Shown: positions 15,872-25,008, numbered from the stretch's first letter. The stretch: 64,000 nucleotides of DNA from Mycobacterium sp. 236(2023) (GCF_029623955.1 NZ_JARSBP010000002.1:248001-312000), one strand, 5' to 3'. The notes: generated by a model from the sequence alone, not told the origin. Program-made: numbers and translations.

Positions 15872-17139
15872 GTCTGCTTCGGACGCACTACCGTCACCGT
15901 CTGCGCGCCTTCATCCTGTGCGACCATGGGGAGTCGGCCCGTCAGGGTGGAGTTCTCGGCACCGGCGGTGTGCTGTGTGTAGAGGACCTCGCCGTCCGGG
16001 AGCACCGCCGTCACCACCGCTGCGTGATGCGCTTCACCGTCGACATTTCCGCCTGGGCCGTCGGCGTAGTCGAAATACACGACATCGCCGGGGCGGGCGT
16101 TGGCGATACCCACTGATTCACCTCCGTTGTTCAAGAGGAAGCCCTGCTGACTGTCGGCGTTGTACCACGAACGGCTGTGAGTGAAGCCCTCCACTTCAGG
16201 CCAGTAATCTTTGTCCGGCATGTCCCACTCCCACTCGCCGGCAGCGCTTCGGCCCCAACCGTTCTCGTCCATCGTGGAGCTGCCCTTATAGGGGAGGCCG
16301 CCGGCATGCAACGCCTGCGAGACGAAGTGCGCGCAATTGTTGGGGAAGATGTCGGATCCGGTGTCGTCCCATTGATCTCGTGCGTACTGCAACGTCTCCA
16401 TGGCGTTGTACCCCCGGTCTCTGGCTTCCAGCTCTGTCTTGACCGATGCGGGTAGCCCGGGCAGGTTGTAGAGATCGAGCGGCACAGCCTTCTTGAAGTC
16501 TTCCTGCATCTCCGGCGTCAAGCTGTTCCACCACGCGGTCTGCTGTTCGGGGGACAGGCCGTCGGGCAGCTGATTGCGCATCATCGACAACGCGTCGTGC
16601 ACCGCGTCGGCCTGTAGTTCGAGGGCGCGGGCCGACGTCGTCGTGTCGGGATCCACTTTCAAGCCCTCGATCGCCGCGCGCCCTGCTTCGTCAGCTTGCG
16701 TTGCCGCCTCGACGGCATCATCGATCATGCGCTGCGCGTTGTCGCGGTGCCACTCCAGGAGTTCGACGTCATGACCGGTGGTATCGGAGGGCAGGCTGAC
16801 ACGCCCGTCGGCCGACACTTCCAAGCCCTTGCTCTCGGCGGCATACACGGCGTCGTTCACTTCCCGCTGCGCGACCAAGATCGCATCGTCCAGCGTGTCC
16901 ATCGCTGACGCGGCACCGCTGTCGAGGACCCCCATTACGCGGAACTTGTCGGCCAGCTTCGTCAGCTCGCCCTTGGCGAGGTCGCCGACCGCGTCCGCCC
17001 AGTTGTCCTCGAGTGCCCGCACACCATTGGCGTGGATCTCATCGCAGGTGTCGTCGTGAAGAAGCGACGCGCTCCGCAGATCCACACCCGCCTCGTGCCA
17101 TAGGTGCGGTTGGGCTGAGCGGAGATCGGCAAAGCTCAC
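15865..17139 (-). CDS. Amidase_6 toxin-like protein with ESX-type helical N-terminus
   Basis: A 424-residue protein that looks like a type VII-associated effector. Residues 1 to about 220 are helical and lack a signal peptide, beginning VVSFADLRSAQPHLW as in EspC/LXG-like N-termini. The C-terminal ~170 residues match the putative amidase (amidase_6) domain: NNCAHFVSQALHAGG with candidate catalytic Cys269, SRSWYN, RPGDVVYFDYADG, and HHAAVVT with His371/372, then YTQHTAG. Such Cys-His enzymes cut amide bonds, probably in cell wall or peptides. GTG 17139 is chosen with AGGGGA upstream; the adjacent GTG 17142 is possible. It heads a coupled operon with two membrane proteins and an EspC-like protein. 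Effector and immunity roles are inferred. Confidence 0.65.
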   Translation of the reverse strand: MSFADLRSAQPHLWHEAGVDLRSASLLHDDTCDEIHANGVRALEDNWADAVGDLAKGELTKLADKFRVMGVLDSGAASAMDTLDDAILVAQREVNDAVYAAESKGLEVSADGRVSLPSDTTGHDVELLEWHRDNAQRMIDDAVEAATQADEAGRAAIEGLKVDPDTTTSARALELQADAVHDALSMMRNQLPDGLSPEQQTAWWNSLTPEMQEDFKKAVPLDLYNLPGLPASVKTELEARDRGYNAMETLQYARDQWDDTGSDIFPNNCAHFVSQALHAGGLPYKGSSTMDENGWGRSAAGEWEWDMPDKDYWPEVEGFTHSRSWYNADSQQGFLLNNGGESVGIANARPGDVVYFDYADGPGGNVDGEAHHAAVVTAVLPDGEVLYTQHTAGAENSTLTGRLPMVAQDEGAQTVTVVRPKQTW

Positions 17140-17225
17140 CACCTGGTTCCCCTGGTTGTCCACGACATGGCCAACCCAGCCTAGAACAGCCGCACCGGCC
17201 TTCTGCGCACTAATACCAATTGCGC

Positions 17226-17248
17226 ACAATTTAATTGTTCACTACTAT
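17226..17248 (+). promoter_or_regulatory. OhrR-type operator and -10 of ohr
   Basis: ACAATT-T-AATTGT (17226-17238) is a perfect inverted repeat identical in form to known OhrR operators (ACAATT-N-AATTGT). TACTAT (17243-17248) follows as a -10. Binding here would block the promoter, giving peroxide-inducible control of the ohr gene downstream. Confidence 0.55.
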
Positions 17249-17317
17249 AGACCGCCTGCCTGTCGCCCACAGCGACGATCAGCTCCTCGACTCCGTGGAC
17301 CAACCGAAAGGAAACGC

Positions 17318-17740
17318 ATGAACGCGCTCTACACCGCCGAAGCCCTCGCCACCGGATAGGGCCGCGACGGGCACGGTGTCACCTCGGACGGCAAAGTCGA
17401 TGTCGCACTGAGCATTCCGAAGGAAATGGGCGGATCCGGCGAAGGGACCAATCCCGAGCAGCTCTTCGCCGTCGGCTACGCCGCCTGCTTCCACTCCGCG
17501 CTGCGGCTCGTCGCCCGCCAGCAGAAGGCCGACGTCTCCGACTCCGCCGTCGGCGCCAAGGTCGTTCTCGGCTCCCTGGACAACGGGGCCTTCGGCCTCG
17601 CCGTCGAACTCGAGATCACCCTGCCCAACGTCGACCACGACACCGCGCTCCAGCTCGCCGAAGCCGCGCATCAGGTCTGCCCCTACTCCAACGCCACCCG
17701 CGGCAACATCGACGTGACACTCACCGTCACCGACGACTGA
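17318..17740 (+). pseudogene. ohr: Organic hydroperoxide resistance protein (Ohr/OsmC) with in-frame amber stop
   Basis: Reading from ATG 17318 (GAAAGGAA upstream) gives MNALYTAEALATG, then TAG at 17357-17359, then GRDGHGVTSDGKVDVALSIP and a complete Ohr body. Ohr is a thiol peroxidase that reduces organic hydroperoxides. The two reactive cysteines (YAACFHS and HQVCPYSN) and the conserved Arg of GRDG are all encoded. A single-base change would explain the TAG (for example from GAG). The first internal ATG, 17426, yields a 104-residue protein without the catalytic arginine, so it is unlikely to be active. No other lesion is visible, so the mutation is recent, a sequencing error, or read through. 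An OhrR-like operator lies upstream; no ohrR gene is adjacent. Confidence 0.75.
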
Positions 17741-17911
17741 CATCGCGTCTTTGCCTGGCCGAGCTACGAAGTGGCAGCCTGTTTCATTTCCTAAGCAACA
17801 AACCGCTCTTGGGCGTTAGCACAATTGGCGCAGGCTGAAACGCAGTTTGGTTCAGTCATTTCTCATTGTCATTCGAGGACGAATGGGCCGGGTTCTGCGC
17901 CTGCACGGGTT

Positions 17912-17925
17912 TATTATTCTTTGCT
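17912..17925 (+). promoter_or_regulatory. Probable -10 for leaderless mRNA
   Basis: TATTAT (17912-17917) is an excellent -10 element and ends eight bases before ATG 17926. No ribosome-binding site is present. This supports a leaderless transcript and ATG 17926 as the start of the c-di-GMP gene. Confidence 0.5.
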
Positions 17926-20079
17926 ATGCGCACTGAGGGGGTGGGCGGCGACCTCGACGAGAGCAAATCGGAGACACCTGCTGCGCTGATTCGAACGTTG
18001 CTGAGCTTCGTCCGTCGACGGCTGGACCTCGATTACGCCTGGGTGGCCTCATTCCACGACGGCGTCTACGTCATCGACGAATTCGTCAGCAACCTCGACG
18101 AATGGAACCCCCTCCCCGATCGCGAACTCTCGGTATCGGAGTCGTATTGCGTCCGGGTCATCGACGGGCGCCTTCCCCCGGTCATTCCCGACACGTCGCT
18201 CAACCAGACCACTGCGGCACTGCCGATCACCAGTGAGGTCGGGGTCGGATCCTACGTCGGTGCCCCCATCAACGGCCCGGACGGAGCCCCGGCGGGGATG
18301 GCGGCCGTCATCGGCCGAAGCCCGAAACCGGGTCTCAACGACGACGATCTGCTGCTCGTCAAACAGGTCGCCGACTTGGTCAGCACGCTCATCACCCCGC
18401 CCACCGGCGGGCCGAACCGCAGCGCCGAGCAACGCGCAGCGATCCGCCGGGTGGTGGCCGAACAAGACTTCGAAGTGAACTTCCAGTCCGTCCACGACAT
18501 CGCGACCGGCAAGGTGGTGGGTGTCGAAGCGCTGGCCCGGTTCTCCTGTGAGCCGTACCGGCCCGACGCCTTCTTCCAGCAGGCTGCCGCGCTGGGTTTG
18601 GGCATCGAACTGGAACATTCGATCGTGGCCCGCGTCGCGGCGAAGATGGTCCACCTTCCTGCTGAGGCGTTCGTCGCGATCAACGTCTCGCCGGCTGCCG
18701 CGCTGGTCGCCCCGTGGGACAGGCTCCTGGAAGGGGTGGACCGGTCGCGCATCGTCCTCGAAATCACCGAGCACAGCGCTGTGCCCGATTACGAAGCGCT
18801 CGACGACGTCATGGAGCAGTGCCGATCGCACGGCATGCGTGTCGCCGTCGACGACGTCGGCGCCGGCTTCGCATCGTTTTCTCACGTGCTCGAACTGGGG
18901 CCGGAGTTCGTCAAGATCGACCAGTCGATCACCCGCAACATCGACAACGACGACGCCCGCCGCAGGCTCGCACAGGCCATCGCCGAGTTCGCCGGCCAGA
19001 TCGGCGCCACCGTCATCGCTGAAGGCGTGGAAACCCAGGGCGAACTCGACGCCGTCAGCGCCGCGGGAATCACCCTGGCGCAGGGCTATTTCCTCAGTCG
19101 TCCCAAACCGTTCCAGCACGGATTCCCGCCCGCCGAGGTCGTTGCCGCGCCGTCTGATCCGCTGCAACCCGCGACGGTGGATCTCTTGGGGGAGCGCCGA
19201 TTCGAGCTCGCCCTGTCGCACTCGCCGATCGGCATGTGCGTCGTCGGCCTGGACGGCACTTTCCTGCGCACCAACCGCGCGTTGCGGACCATGCTCGGAT
19301 ATAGCCGAAAAGCACTGGAAAAGTTGACATTTCAGGACCTCACCCACCCCGACGATCTCGATCTGGACCTCGCGCTGGTCAACGAGTGTCTCGCCGGGCG
19401 GCGACGGTCATACCGCATGGACAAGCGTTACATCGCCGCCGACGGCCACGTCGTCTGGGGCGCTCTCACCGTGGTGCTCGTGCACGCTCCACGGGACCGG
19501 CCCCAGTGCTTCGTCTCTCAGATCGTGGACGTCACCGCGGAGCGCGCCCGCGAGGCCGACCTGGCCCGCCAGGCGAATACCGACCAACTCACCTCCATCG
19601 CCAACAGGTCAGCCGCGTGGCAGCACCTGGAGCAACTCGACGCCGCCGGCGAGGGTTACGGCGTCCTGTTCTGCGACATCGAGCGTTTCAAGGCCGTCAA
19701 CGACCGCAGTGGCCACCATGCCGGTGACCGCCTGCTGGTCGCGGTGGCCGGCCGCCTGTTGGCCGCGGTGGGGGAGGACGACCTGGTGGCCCGCTGGGGA
19801 GGTGACGAATTCCTGGTTGTCACAAGCTCTTTCGAGGAACACGGGCTGGCGGTGCTGGCCCGCCGGATCAACGACGAACTGGACAGCGTGCCGATCACGT
19901 TGCCCGACGGGACCGTGGTCCCCGTGGTGCTCACCATCGGCTCCGCGTCGAACCGACCCGGCGACGGCCGCTCCATCGACTCCGTGCTCGACCGTGCCGA
20001 CCAGGACATGTACGACCAGCGGCGGCGGCAGGGCCGCTCCGTCAAGCGGCGACCGGGCCGCCTCCCTCGACGCGCGTGA
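17926..20079 (+). CDS. GAF-EAL-PAS-GGDEF cyclic-di-GMP signalling protein
   Basis: A 717-residue cytoplasmic sensor with both c-di-GMP synthesis and degradation domains. Order: GAF about 20-155, EAL phosphodiesterase about 170-410 (GVEALARF, EAL at 201-203; later DDVGAGFASF and the loop GVETQGELDAV), PAS about 425-540 (SHSPIGMCVVGLDGTF), and GGDEF diguanylate cyclase about 555-705 with intact RWGGDEF (GGDEF at 625-629). The EAL before GGDEF order is the reverse of the common arrangement. No RxxD inhibitory site is seen upstream of GGDEF. Both active motifs look intact, so either activity is possible. ATG 17926 is chosen over an upstream TTG 17866 because of the -10 spacing. It is convergent with lldD2 (one-base gap). 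Confidence 0.85.
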   Translation: MRTEGVGGDLDESKSETPAALIRTLLSFVRRRLDLDYAWVASFHDGVYVIDEFVSNLDEWNPLPDRELSVSESYCVRVIDGRLPPVIPDTSLNQTTAALPITSEVGVGSYVGAPINGPDGAPAGMAAVIGRSPKPGLNDDDLLLVKQVADLVSTLITPPTGGPNRSAEQRAAIRRVVAEQDFEVNFQSVHDIATGKVVGVEALARFSCEPYRPDAFFQQAAALGLGIELEHSIVARVAAKMVHLPAEAFVAINVSPAAALVAPWDRLLEGVDRSRIVLEITEHSAVPDYEALDDVMEQCRSHGMRVAVDDVGAGFASFSHVLELGPEFVKIDQSITRNIDNDDARRRLAQAIAEFAGQIGATVIAEGVETQGELDAVSAAGITLAQGYFLSRPKPFQHGFPPAEVVAAPSDPLQPATVDLLGERRFELALSHSPIGMCVVGLDGTFLRTNRALRTMLGYSRKALEKLTFQDLTHPDDLDLDLALVNECLAGRRRSYRMDKRYIAADGHVVWGALTVVLVHAPRDRPQCFVSQIVDVTAERAREADLARQANTDQLTSIANRSAAWQHLEQLDAAGEGYGVLFCDIERFKAVNDRSGHHAGDRLLVAVAGRLLAAVGEDDLVARWGGDEFLVVTSSFEEHGLAVLARRINDELDSVPITLPDGTVVPVVLTIGSASNRPGDGRSIDSVLDRADQDMYDQRRRQGRSVKRRPGRLPRRA

Positions 20080-20080
20080 G

Positions 20081-21316
20081 TCAGCTCCGGGCGCGGGGGA
20101 CCAGGCGCTCGAGTTGGGTGACGTGCCCCGGCTGCAGCTGATCCAGGGACGCGACGCCGAGCAGCCGCATGGTGCGCGTGATCTGTTCGGTGAGGATCGT
20201 GATAGCCCGGTCCACACCAGCCTCCCCGCCGGCCATCAGGCCGTACAGGTACGCGCGGCCGACGAGGGTGAAGCGGGCGCCGAGCGCGATCGACGCGACG
20301 ATGTCGGCGCCCGACATGATGCCGGTGTCGAGGATCACCTCCGTGCGATCCCCGACGGCTTTGACGACATCGGGCAGCAGGTGGAACGGGATCGGGGCCC
20401 GATCCAGTTGGCGGCCACCATGGTTGGACAGGATCATGCCGTCCACACCGAGGTCGGTCACCGCGACGGCATCCTCGACGGTCTGAATGCCCTTGACGAC
20501 CAGCTTGCCCGGCCACTGCGACTTGATCCACGCCAGATCGTCGAACGTCACCGTCGGGTCGAACATCGTGTCCAACAGCTCGGCCACGGTGCCCGACCAC
20601 CGGTCCAGCGACGCGAACGCCAGCGGCTCGGTGGTCAGGAAGTCGATCCACCACTTTGGACGCGGAATTGCGTTGAGGACCGTCTTCGCGGTCAGCGCGG
20701 GCGGAATGGACATGCCGTTGCGCTTGTCCCGCAACCGCGCCCCGGCGACCGGCACGTCGACCGTCACCAGCATCGTGTCGAAGCCCGCGGCCGCTGCCCG
20801 CTCCACGAGCGCCATCGACCTGTCCCGGTCCTTCCACATGTACAACTGAAACCAGTTGCGGCCGTGCGGATTGGCGGCTTTGACGTCCTCGATGGACGCG
20901 GTGCCCATGGTTGACAGCGAGAACGGGATCCCGGCCCGCGCGGCGGCGTGAGCGCCGGCATACTCACCCTCGGTCTGCATCATCCGGGTGAACCCGGTGG
21001 GCGCGATACCGAACGGCAACTCCGACCGGCCGCCCAGGATGGTGCAGCTGGTGTCGACCTTGGACACGTCGCGCAGGATCGCCGGGTGGAACTCGATGTC
21101 CTGGAACGCCTGCCGGGCCCGCGCCAGCGACAGTTCCGCCTCGGCCGAGCCGTCGGTGTAGTCGAACGCGGCCTTCGGGGTACGCCGCTTGGCGATCGTA
21201 CGCAGATCCTCGATCGTCAGCGCGCGCTCCAGTCTGCGCGTCCGAGCGTTGAACTCGGGCTTCTTGAACTGCATCAGCGGCGCGAGGTCCTTGACGCGGG
21301 GGACGCGACGTTTCAT
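20081..21316 (-). CDS. lldD2: LldD2-type FMN-dependent L-lactate (alpha-hydroxyacid) dehydrogenase
   Basis: FMN-dependent alpha-hydroxyacid dehydrogenase oxidising L-lactate to pyruvate, membrane-associated in mycobacteria. The 411-residue protein closely follows M. tuberculosis LldD2 (Rv1872c) in length and in many segments, including the N-terminal [64 protein letters not shown], and [12 protein letters not shown] with the catalytic histidine. The C-terminal FMN phosphate site ([28 protein letters not shown]) is intact. It is divergent from the hypothetical gene at 21371, with 54 bases between starts, and convergent with the GGDEF gene. The substrate assignment rests on family resemblance. 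Confidence 0.85.
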   Translation of the reverse strand: MKRRVPRVKDLAPLMQFKKPEFNARTRRLERALTIEDLRTIAKRRTPKAAFDYTDGSAEAELSLARARQAFQDIEFHPAILRDVSKVDTSCTILGGRSELPFGIAPTGFTRMMQTEGEYAGAHAAARAGIPFSLSTMGTASIEDVKAANPHGRNWFQLYMWKDRDRSMALVERAAAAGFDTMLVTVDVPVAGARLRDKRNGMSIPPALTAKTVLNAIPRPKWWIDFLTTEPLAFASLDRWSGTVAELLDTMFDPTVTFDDLAWIKSQWPGKLVVKGIQTVEDAVAVTDLGVDGMILSNHGGRQLDRAPIPFHLLPDVVKAVGDRTEVILDTGIMSGADIVASIALGARFTLVGRAYLYGLMAGGEAGVDRAITILTEQITRTMRLLGVASLDQLQPGHVTQLERLVPRARS

Positions 21317-21370
21317 CAGCCCATGCTTCCAGACCGCTCGCGATCAATCCACGGGCGTAGCGTGCTCGGC

Positions 21371-22102
21371 ATGAGCGACGGACGCAGGCGCCGCAAGGCC
21401 AAGCAGGAGCGGCGCGATGCGCGGCGGTCCAGGCCTCGCGAAGCCGAGGAGGCCCCGCTGGTCGACGAGGTGCGGGCCGCCCTGGCGACGGGGCAACCCA
21501 TCGATCTGCTCGGCCTGGTCAGCACGCTGATCGAAGCCACCAAGCCTGCGCCGCTGACGTTCGTGGCCGACGGATCGGAGCGGGAGTCGGTCGACCTGGG
21601 CACGATGATCGGCAGCTTCGCCGGCCACCCGATTCCGGAGACGACCGCGCTGCTGGCCGTGCTCGCCGAGTTTCTCGACGACGAACGGTGCCGGCGCGAG
21701 GTCGCGGCCCGTCGTGACGCATTGCCGCAGTGGATCGAAGAGCTCGGCAGCGTCGATGTCTACCGCGCGGTGCGGATGACGGACGGCGACGGCGAGGGCG
21801 ACGAGATCATCCTCGGCGTTCGGTTGGCGGGCGCCGGTGAGCTGACGTGCTGTGTACTGATCGACCACACCAAGGGGTCCGAGGTGAAGGACGCGTTCTT
21901 CGTGCCGAACACCATCGACAACGTCGTGTCCGTTGCCGAGCAACAGAACACCGATGCTGACATCAGCTTCGGGGACATGCCGCTGGCCGATGCCCGGGCC
22001 ATGATCGAGCACGGCATCGCGCAGAACGTCTTTCCGGCTGAGTCGGATTCGTGGCCGGCGAGCAGGCCCCTCGTGCAGTGGGTCGCCCGACAACTTCCCT
22101 AG
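21371..22102 (+). CDS. Conserved hypothetical protein (acidic, cytoplasmic)
   Basis: A 243-residue soluble protein I do not recognise. It begins MSDGRRRRKAKQERRDARRS, a strongly basic head of about 25 residues, followed by an acidic alpha/beta body (PLVDEVRAALATGQPIDLLGL, EIILGVRLAGAGELTCCVLIDH, ADISFGDMPLADARAMIEHGI). There is no signal peptide or membrane segment. ATG 21371 is chosen because upstream in-frame sequence overlaps the divergent lldD2 gene. The basic head could bind nucleic acid or the ribosome, but this is speculation. Codon use is typical for the genome, so it looks like a core actinobacterial gene. It is convergent with the amidohydrolase at 22114. Confidence 0.65.
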   Translation: MSDGRRRRKAKQERRDARRSRPREAEEAPLVDEVRAALATGQPIDLLGLVSTLIEATKPAPLTFVADGSERESVDLGTMIGSFAGHPIPETTALLAVLAEFLDDERCRREVAARRDALPQWIEELGSVDVYRAVRMTDGDGEGDEIILGVRLAGAGELTCCVLIDHTKGSEVKDAFFVPNTIDNVVSVAEQQNTDADISFGDMPLADARAMIEHGIAQNVFPAESDSWPASRPLVQWVARQLP

Positions 22103-22113
22103 GCGACGGCGGA

Positions 22114-23406
22114 TCAGCGGGCCAGCACTGCCCGCAGGTCGGCGGCGATCTCGCGCGAATCTGCCGACACGAGCCCGCCGTCGCGGACCACCCAGCGGCC
22201 GTTCACCATCACGTCGCGCGGGCGCCTACCCGGCGCGGTCCACAAGAGGCCGTCGAGGGCATCCGGCGCTCCGGCGTCGAACACGTCCGAGCAGTCCCAG
22301 ACGCACAGGTCCGCCGCGGCACCGACCCGAAGGTGTCCCAGCTCGGCCCGCCCCAACCCGAACGCGGAACCCTCGGTGGCAATCGCAAGAAACTCTCGCG
22401 CCGACATCGGCTCACCGATCAGGCCCGACACCTGCATCGCGAGCCGAGCATCCGCGAGCAGATGCCCGCCGTCGTTGCTCCCGCCGCCGCTCGTGCCCAA
22501 ACCCACACGGACACCGGACTTCTGCAGTGCGGCCACGCGCGCCACGCCCCACCCCATCGGCACGTCGCAGCCGGGAGCGTGGGTCACCGTCGCGCCGGAC
22601 CCTGCGACGAGCTCGATCTCTTCCTCGGTGACGTCGCACAGGTGGGCGAGAGTCACGTCCGCGTCGAGCCACCCCCATGCGTCGAGAAGCGCCAGCGGCC
22701 TGTTGCCGTATCGGTCGACCGCGATCTCGACGTCGACCTGCTCGTTGGCCTGCGTTCTGCGGCGAAGCCCGAACCGCGCCGCGACGTCGGCGAGCGCTGC
22801 GAACATATCCGGCCCGTCGGAGTGGACGCCGGCAGGGCCGACGGCCAGCTGGACCATGCCGTCGGCCGAGACGCCGTCCCGTGCGTCCGGCAGATGCGCG
22901 GCGTGGATGTCCTCCACCGACTTCACCGCCACGTCAGGATCATTGCCTGCGGACCCGCGCACGAAGACGAGCCGCGCTCCCAGCCGGCGCGCCGCGCCAA
23001 CGGTGGCTCCGGCCAGAGCAATCGGATCCTGGTCGGGCGGCCACGTCAAATGATGATCGGCCACCGTCGTCACGCCACACAACAGCGACTCGGCCAGACC
23101 GACCGCGGCGGCCGCCTCGGCCAACACCGCATCGACCCGCATGTCCTTGTAGCGCTGCGCCATTCGCGCAAGCCAGTCCTTCATCGGCAGGAACCGGGTG
23201 TCGGCCGTGGACCGAAATGCGCTCTGCAGCAGGTGATGGTGCGCGTTCACGAGGCCGGGCGTCACGACGCAGCCGGAGACGTCGACGACCTCGGCGTCAG
23301 GGGGTGCCGTCGAGGCGATGCGGCCGCCCACGACGACGACGGTGTCGCTCGCCGTGTCGGCATCGACCATGACCGTCTCGGCGCCCGAGAGGACGGTCGC
23401 GGTCAC
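22114..23406 (-). CDS. Amidohydrolase (8-oxoguanine deaminase/TrzN-like) with altered metal ligands
   Basis: Member of the ATZ/TRZ-like amidohydrolase superfamily, which deaminates or dechlorinates N-heterocycles. The first metal motif is present (GLVNAHHHLLQS), as are VADHHLTWPPDQ and VTHAPGCDVPMGWG. Two positions are odd. The usual HxAE metal histidine appears as RTQANEQ (Gln), and the usual LGTDG aspartate reads LGTSGGGSNDG (Ser). The enzyme may be inactive, metal-altered or of new specificity. GTG 23406 overlaps the upstream oxidoreductase stop by four bases (GTGA), so it is preferred over 23436. It is the last gene of the leftward arm of the heterocycle cluster. Confidence 0.75.
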   Translation of the reverse strand: MTATVLSGAETVMVDADTASDTVVVVGGRIASTAPPDAEVVDVSGCVVTPGLVNAHHHLLQSAFRSTADTRFLPMKDWLARMAQRYKDMRVDAVLAEAAAAVGLAESLLCGVTTVADHHLTWPPDQDPIALAGATVGAARRLGARLVFVRGSAGNDPDVAVKSVEDIHAAHLPDARDGVSADGMVQLAVGPAGVHSDGPDMFAALADVAARFGLRRRTQANEQVDVEIAVDRYGNRPLALLDAWGWLDADVTLAHLCDVTEEEIELVAGSGATVTHAPGCDVPMGWGVARVAALQKSGVRVGLGTSGGGSNDGGHLLADARLAMQVSGLIGEPMSAREFLAIATEGSAFGLGRAELGHLRVGAAADLCVWDCSDVFDAGAPDALDGLLWTAPGRRPRDVMVNGRWVVRDGGLVSADSREIAADLRAVLAR

Positions 23407-24350
23407 AGCTCGAGAACCAGCCGTCCGCTCGTGCACCGGGAGACACAGATCATCATCGACTCGTTCTCCGAGCGCTCCTCGGGGGACAGGATCGCATCGC
23501 GATGGTCCACTTCACCGCTGACGACGCCCGTCTCGCAGGTCCCACACATCCCTTCGCGGCACGACGCAGGAGCCACGACGCCACGTGCGTCGAGGACATC
23601 GAGGATGGTGCGATCGTCGGGAACGGTCACCGTCAGACCCGAGAAGGCCAGTGACAGTTCGAACTCCAGGTTCGGCACGTCGGACTGCACAGCGGCGGTG
23701 AAGCGCTCGGTGAACGAGTCGACGGCGGCCTGCGGTGCGCACGCGTCGGCGACAGCGTCGAGCATCGTCGGCGGCCCGCAGGCGTAGACCGCCGTGCCCC
23801 GCGGTAGATCCGAGAGTTCGTCGGCGAGGTTGAGCCGTCCCGACCGGCGTGACTCGTGGACCGTCACGTGATCGGGGTGCGCCCCAGTGAGCTCGGCGCC
23901 GTACGCCATCTCCTCGCGCGTCCGCCCGACGTAGATGAGCCGCCACGGCCGGCCCGCCCGCTCGGCCTCGCCGATGAGGGAAACGATCGGCGTGATGCCG
24001 ATGCCACCGGCGACGAACACGTAGGCGAGGGCACGGGTCAGTGCAAAGTGATTGCGCGGTGCGCTGATTGACGTCTCGTCGCCGACGGCAAGGTCGGCGT
24101 GGGCCGACACCGAGCCACCGCGGCTGTCGGTGCGGCGCTCGACGGCGATCCGGTAGGTGCCGGCATCGGCGGGGCAGAGCGAATACTGGCGGACCGGACC
24201 TGCCGGCGTCGTCAGGTCGATGTGCGATCCCGGCGACCACGACGGCAGCGATTCGCCGGTGGCGGAGGCCAGGACGAACTCGTCGATGCGGTCGGCGACT
24301 GTGCGCCGCCCCACGATGTGAACGCGAATCGGCTGGGATGCCAATGACAT
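23403..24350 (-). CDS. PDR/VanB-type FMN and [2Fe-2S] oxidoreductase
   Basis: Reductase of the phthalate-dioxygenase-reductase class, moving electrons from NAD(P)H through FMN to a C-terminal plant-type [2Fe-2S] cluster. Visible motifs: RQYSLCPAD (flavin binding), FVAGGIGITPIVSLI (nucleotide binding), YACGPPTML, and the cluster ligands CREGMCGTC plus the distal Cys of MMICVSR. At 315 residues it has normal family length. It would normally feed a Rieske oxygenase, but no oxygenase gene is in the cluster, so the partner is elsewhere or differs. It is coupled to the downstream amidohydrolase by GTGA. It lies 61 bases after the XRE-cupin regulator gene, on the same strand. Confidence 0.85.
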   Translation of the reverse strand: MSLASQPIRVHIVGRRTVADRIDEFVLASATGESLPSWSPGSHIDLTTPAGPVRQYSLCPADAGTYRIAVERRTDSRGGSVSAHADLAVGDETSISAPRNHFALTRALAYVFVAGGIGITPIVSLIGEAERAGRPWRLIYVGRTREEMAYGAELTGAHPDHVTVHESRRSGRLNLADELSDLPRGTAVYACGPPTMLDAVADACAPQAAVDSFTERFTAAVQSDVPNLEFELSLAFSGLTVTVPDDRTILDVLDARGVVAPASCREGMCGTCETGVVSGEVDHRDAILSPEERSENESMMICVSRCTSGRLVLEL

Positions 24351-24411
24351 CGGAGATCTCCTCGTACGGGCGATGTTGATCTCCGCCGGGCCCCAGCCAC
24401 GGGAACCGCCT

Positions 24412-25008
24412 CTAGTGGCCCGCCTGGACCACGATCACCTTCGCGATGTCGGGCCCGACCAGTCTCCACCGGTGAGGAATGCCGCCAGCGTAATAAAGGC
24501 TGTCGCCGGTCCGCAATTCGACGAAACTGCCGTCGCCGAGGTCGACTTCAATGTCACCCGTCACGACGTACACCCATTCGTCCTGCGGATGCTGGAAGTA
24601 GCCGGCGTACTCACGCCTGCTCAGCACCTGCTCCTGCGGGAAGAACGCGGCCTCGCCGCCGACGAGCAGACGCGCGTAGCCGATCGTGTCGCCCTCCTGG
24701 GGAAGGGTGACGCCCTCGTCGGAACGGACCAGATGCGCGCCGTCGGGAACGGCGGCCGGTGCGCTCCTCGCGCCGCTGGGGTTGGCCGCGAGCATCAGGC
24801 TGACCTGCGTGGTTTCCAGTGCGCGGGCGATGCGTTCCAACGTCGTCATGCTCGGCCGCGCATAGCCGCGCTCGAGTTGCGAAAGGAATGGATGTGAAAT
24901 TTCAGCCTGGGCAGCAAGATTCGCCAACGTCAGGCCGTGCTGCTTGCGGCGCCGCCGGATCTCGGCGCCCAGCGACACCTGCGCCACGTCGGGCTGATCG
25001 AGTGCCAT
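24412..25008 (-). CDS. XRE-family regulator with cupin sensor domain
   Basis: A 198-residue transcription regulator: N-terminal helix-turn-helix (IRRRRKQHGLTLANLAAQAEISHPFLSQLERG), a short Ser/Ala linker, then a C-terminal cupin barrel (about 110-198) with HPQDEWVYVVTGDIEVDLGDG and DSLYYAGGIPHRW. This is the PuuR/SutR type, where the cupin binds a small metabolite. ATG 25008 has GGAGGG six bases upstream; the extension to 25047 is unlikely. It lies between two arms of the heterocycle cluster, upstream of the leftward oxidoreductase/amidohydrolase genes and divergent from the rightward operon, so it probably controls both. A 17-base palindrome at 25083-25099 in the intergenic region is its candidate operator. 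Confidence 0.85.
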   Translation of the reverse strand: MALDQPDVAQVSLGAEIRRRRKQHGLTLANLAAQAEISHPFLSQLERGYARPSMTTLERIARALETTQVSLMLAANPSGARSAPAAVPDGAHLVRSDEGVTLPQEGDTIGYARLLVGGEAAFFPQEQVLSRREYAGYFQHPQDEWVYVVTGDIEVDLGDGSFVELRTGDSLYYAGGIPHRWRLVGPDIAKVIVVQAGH

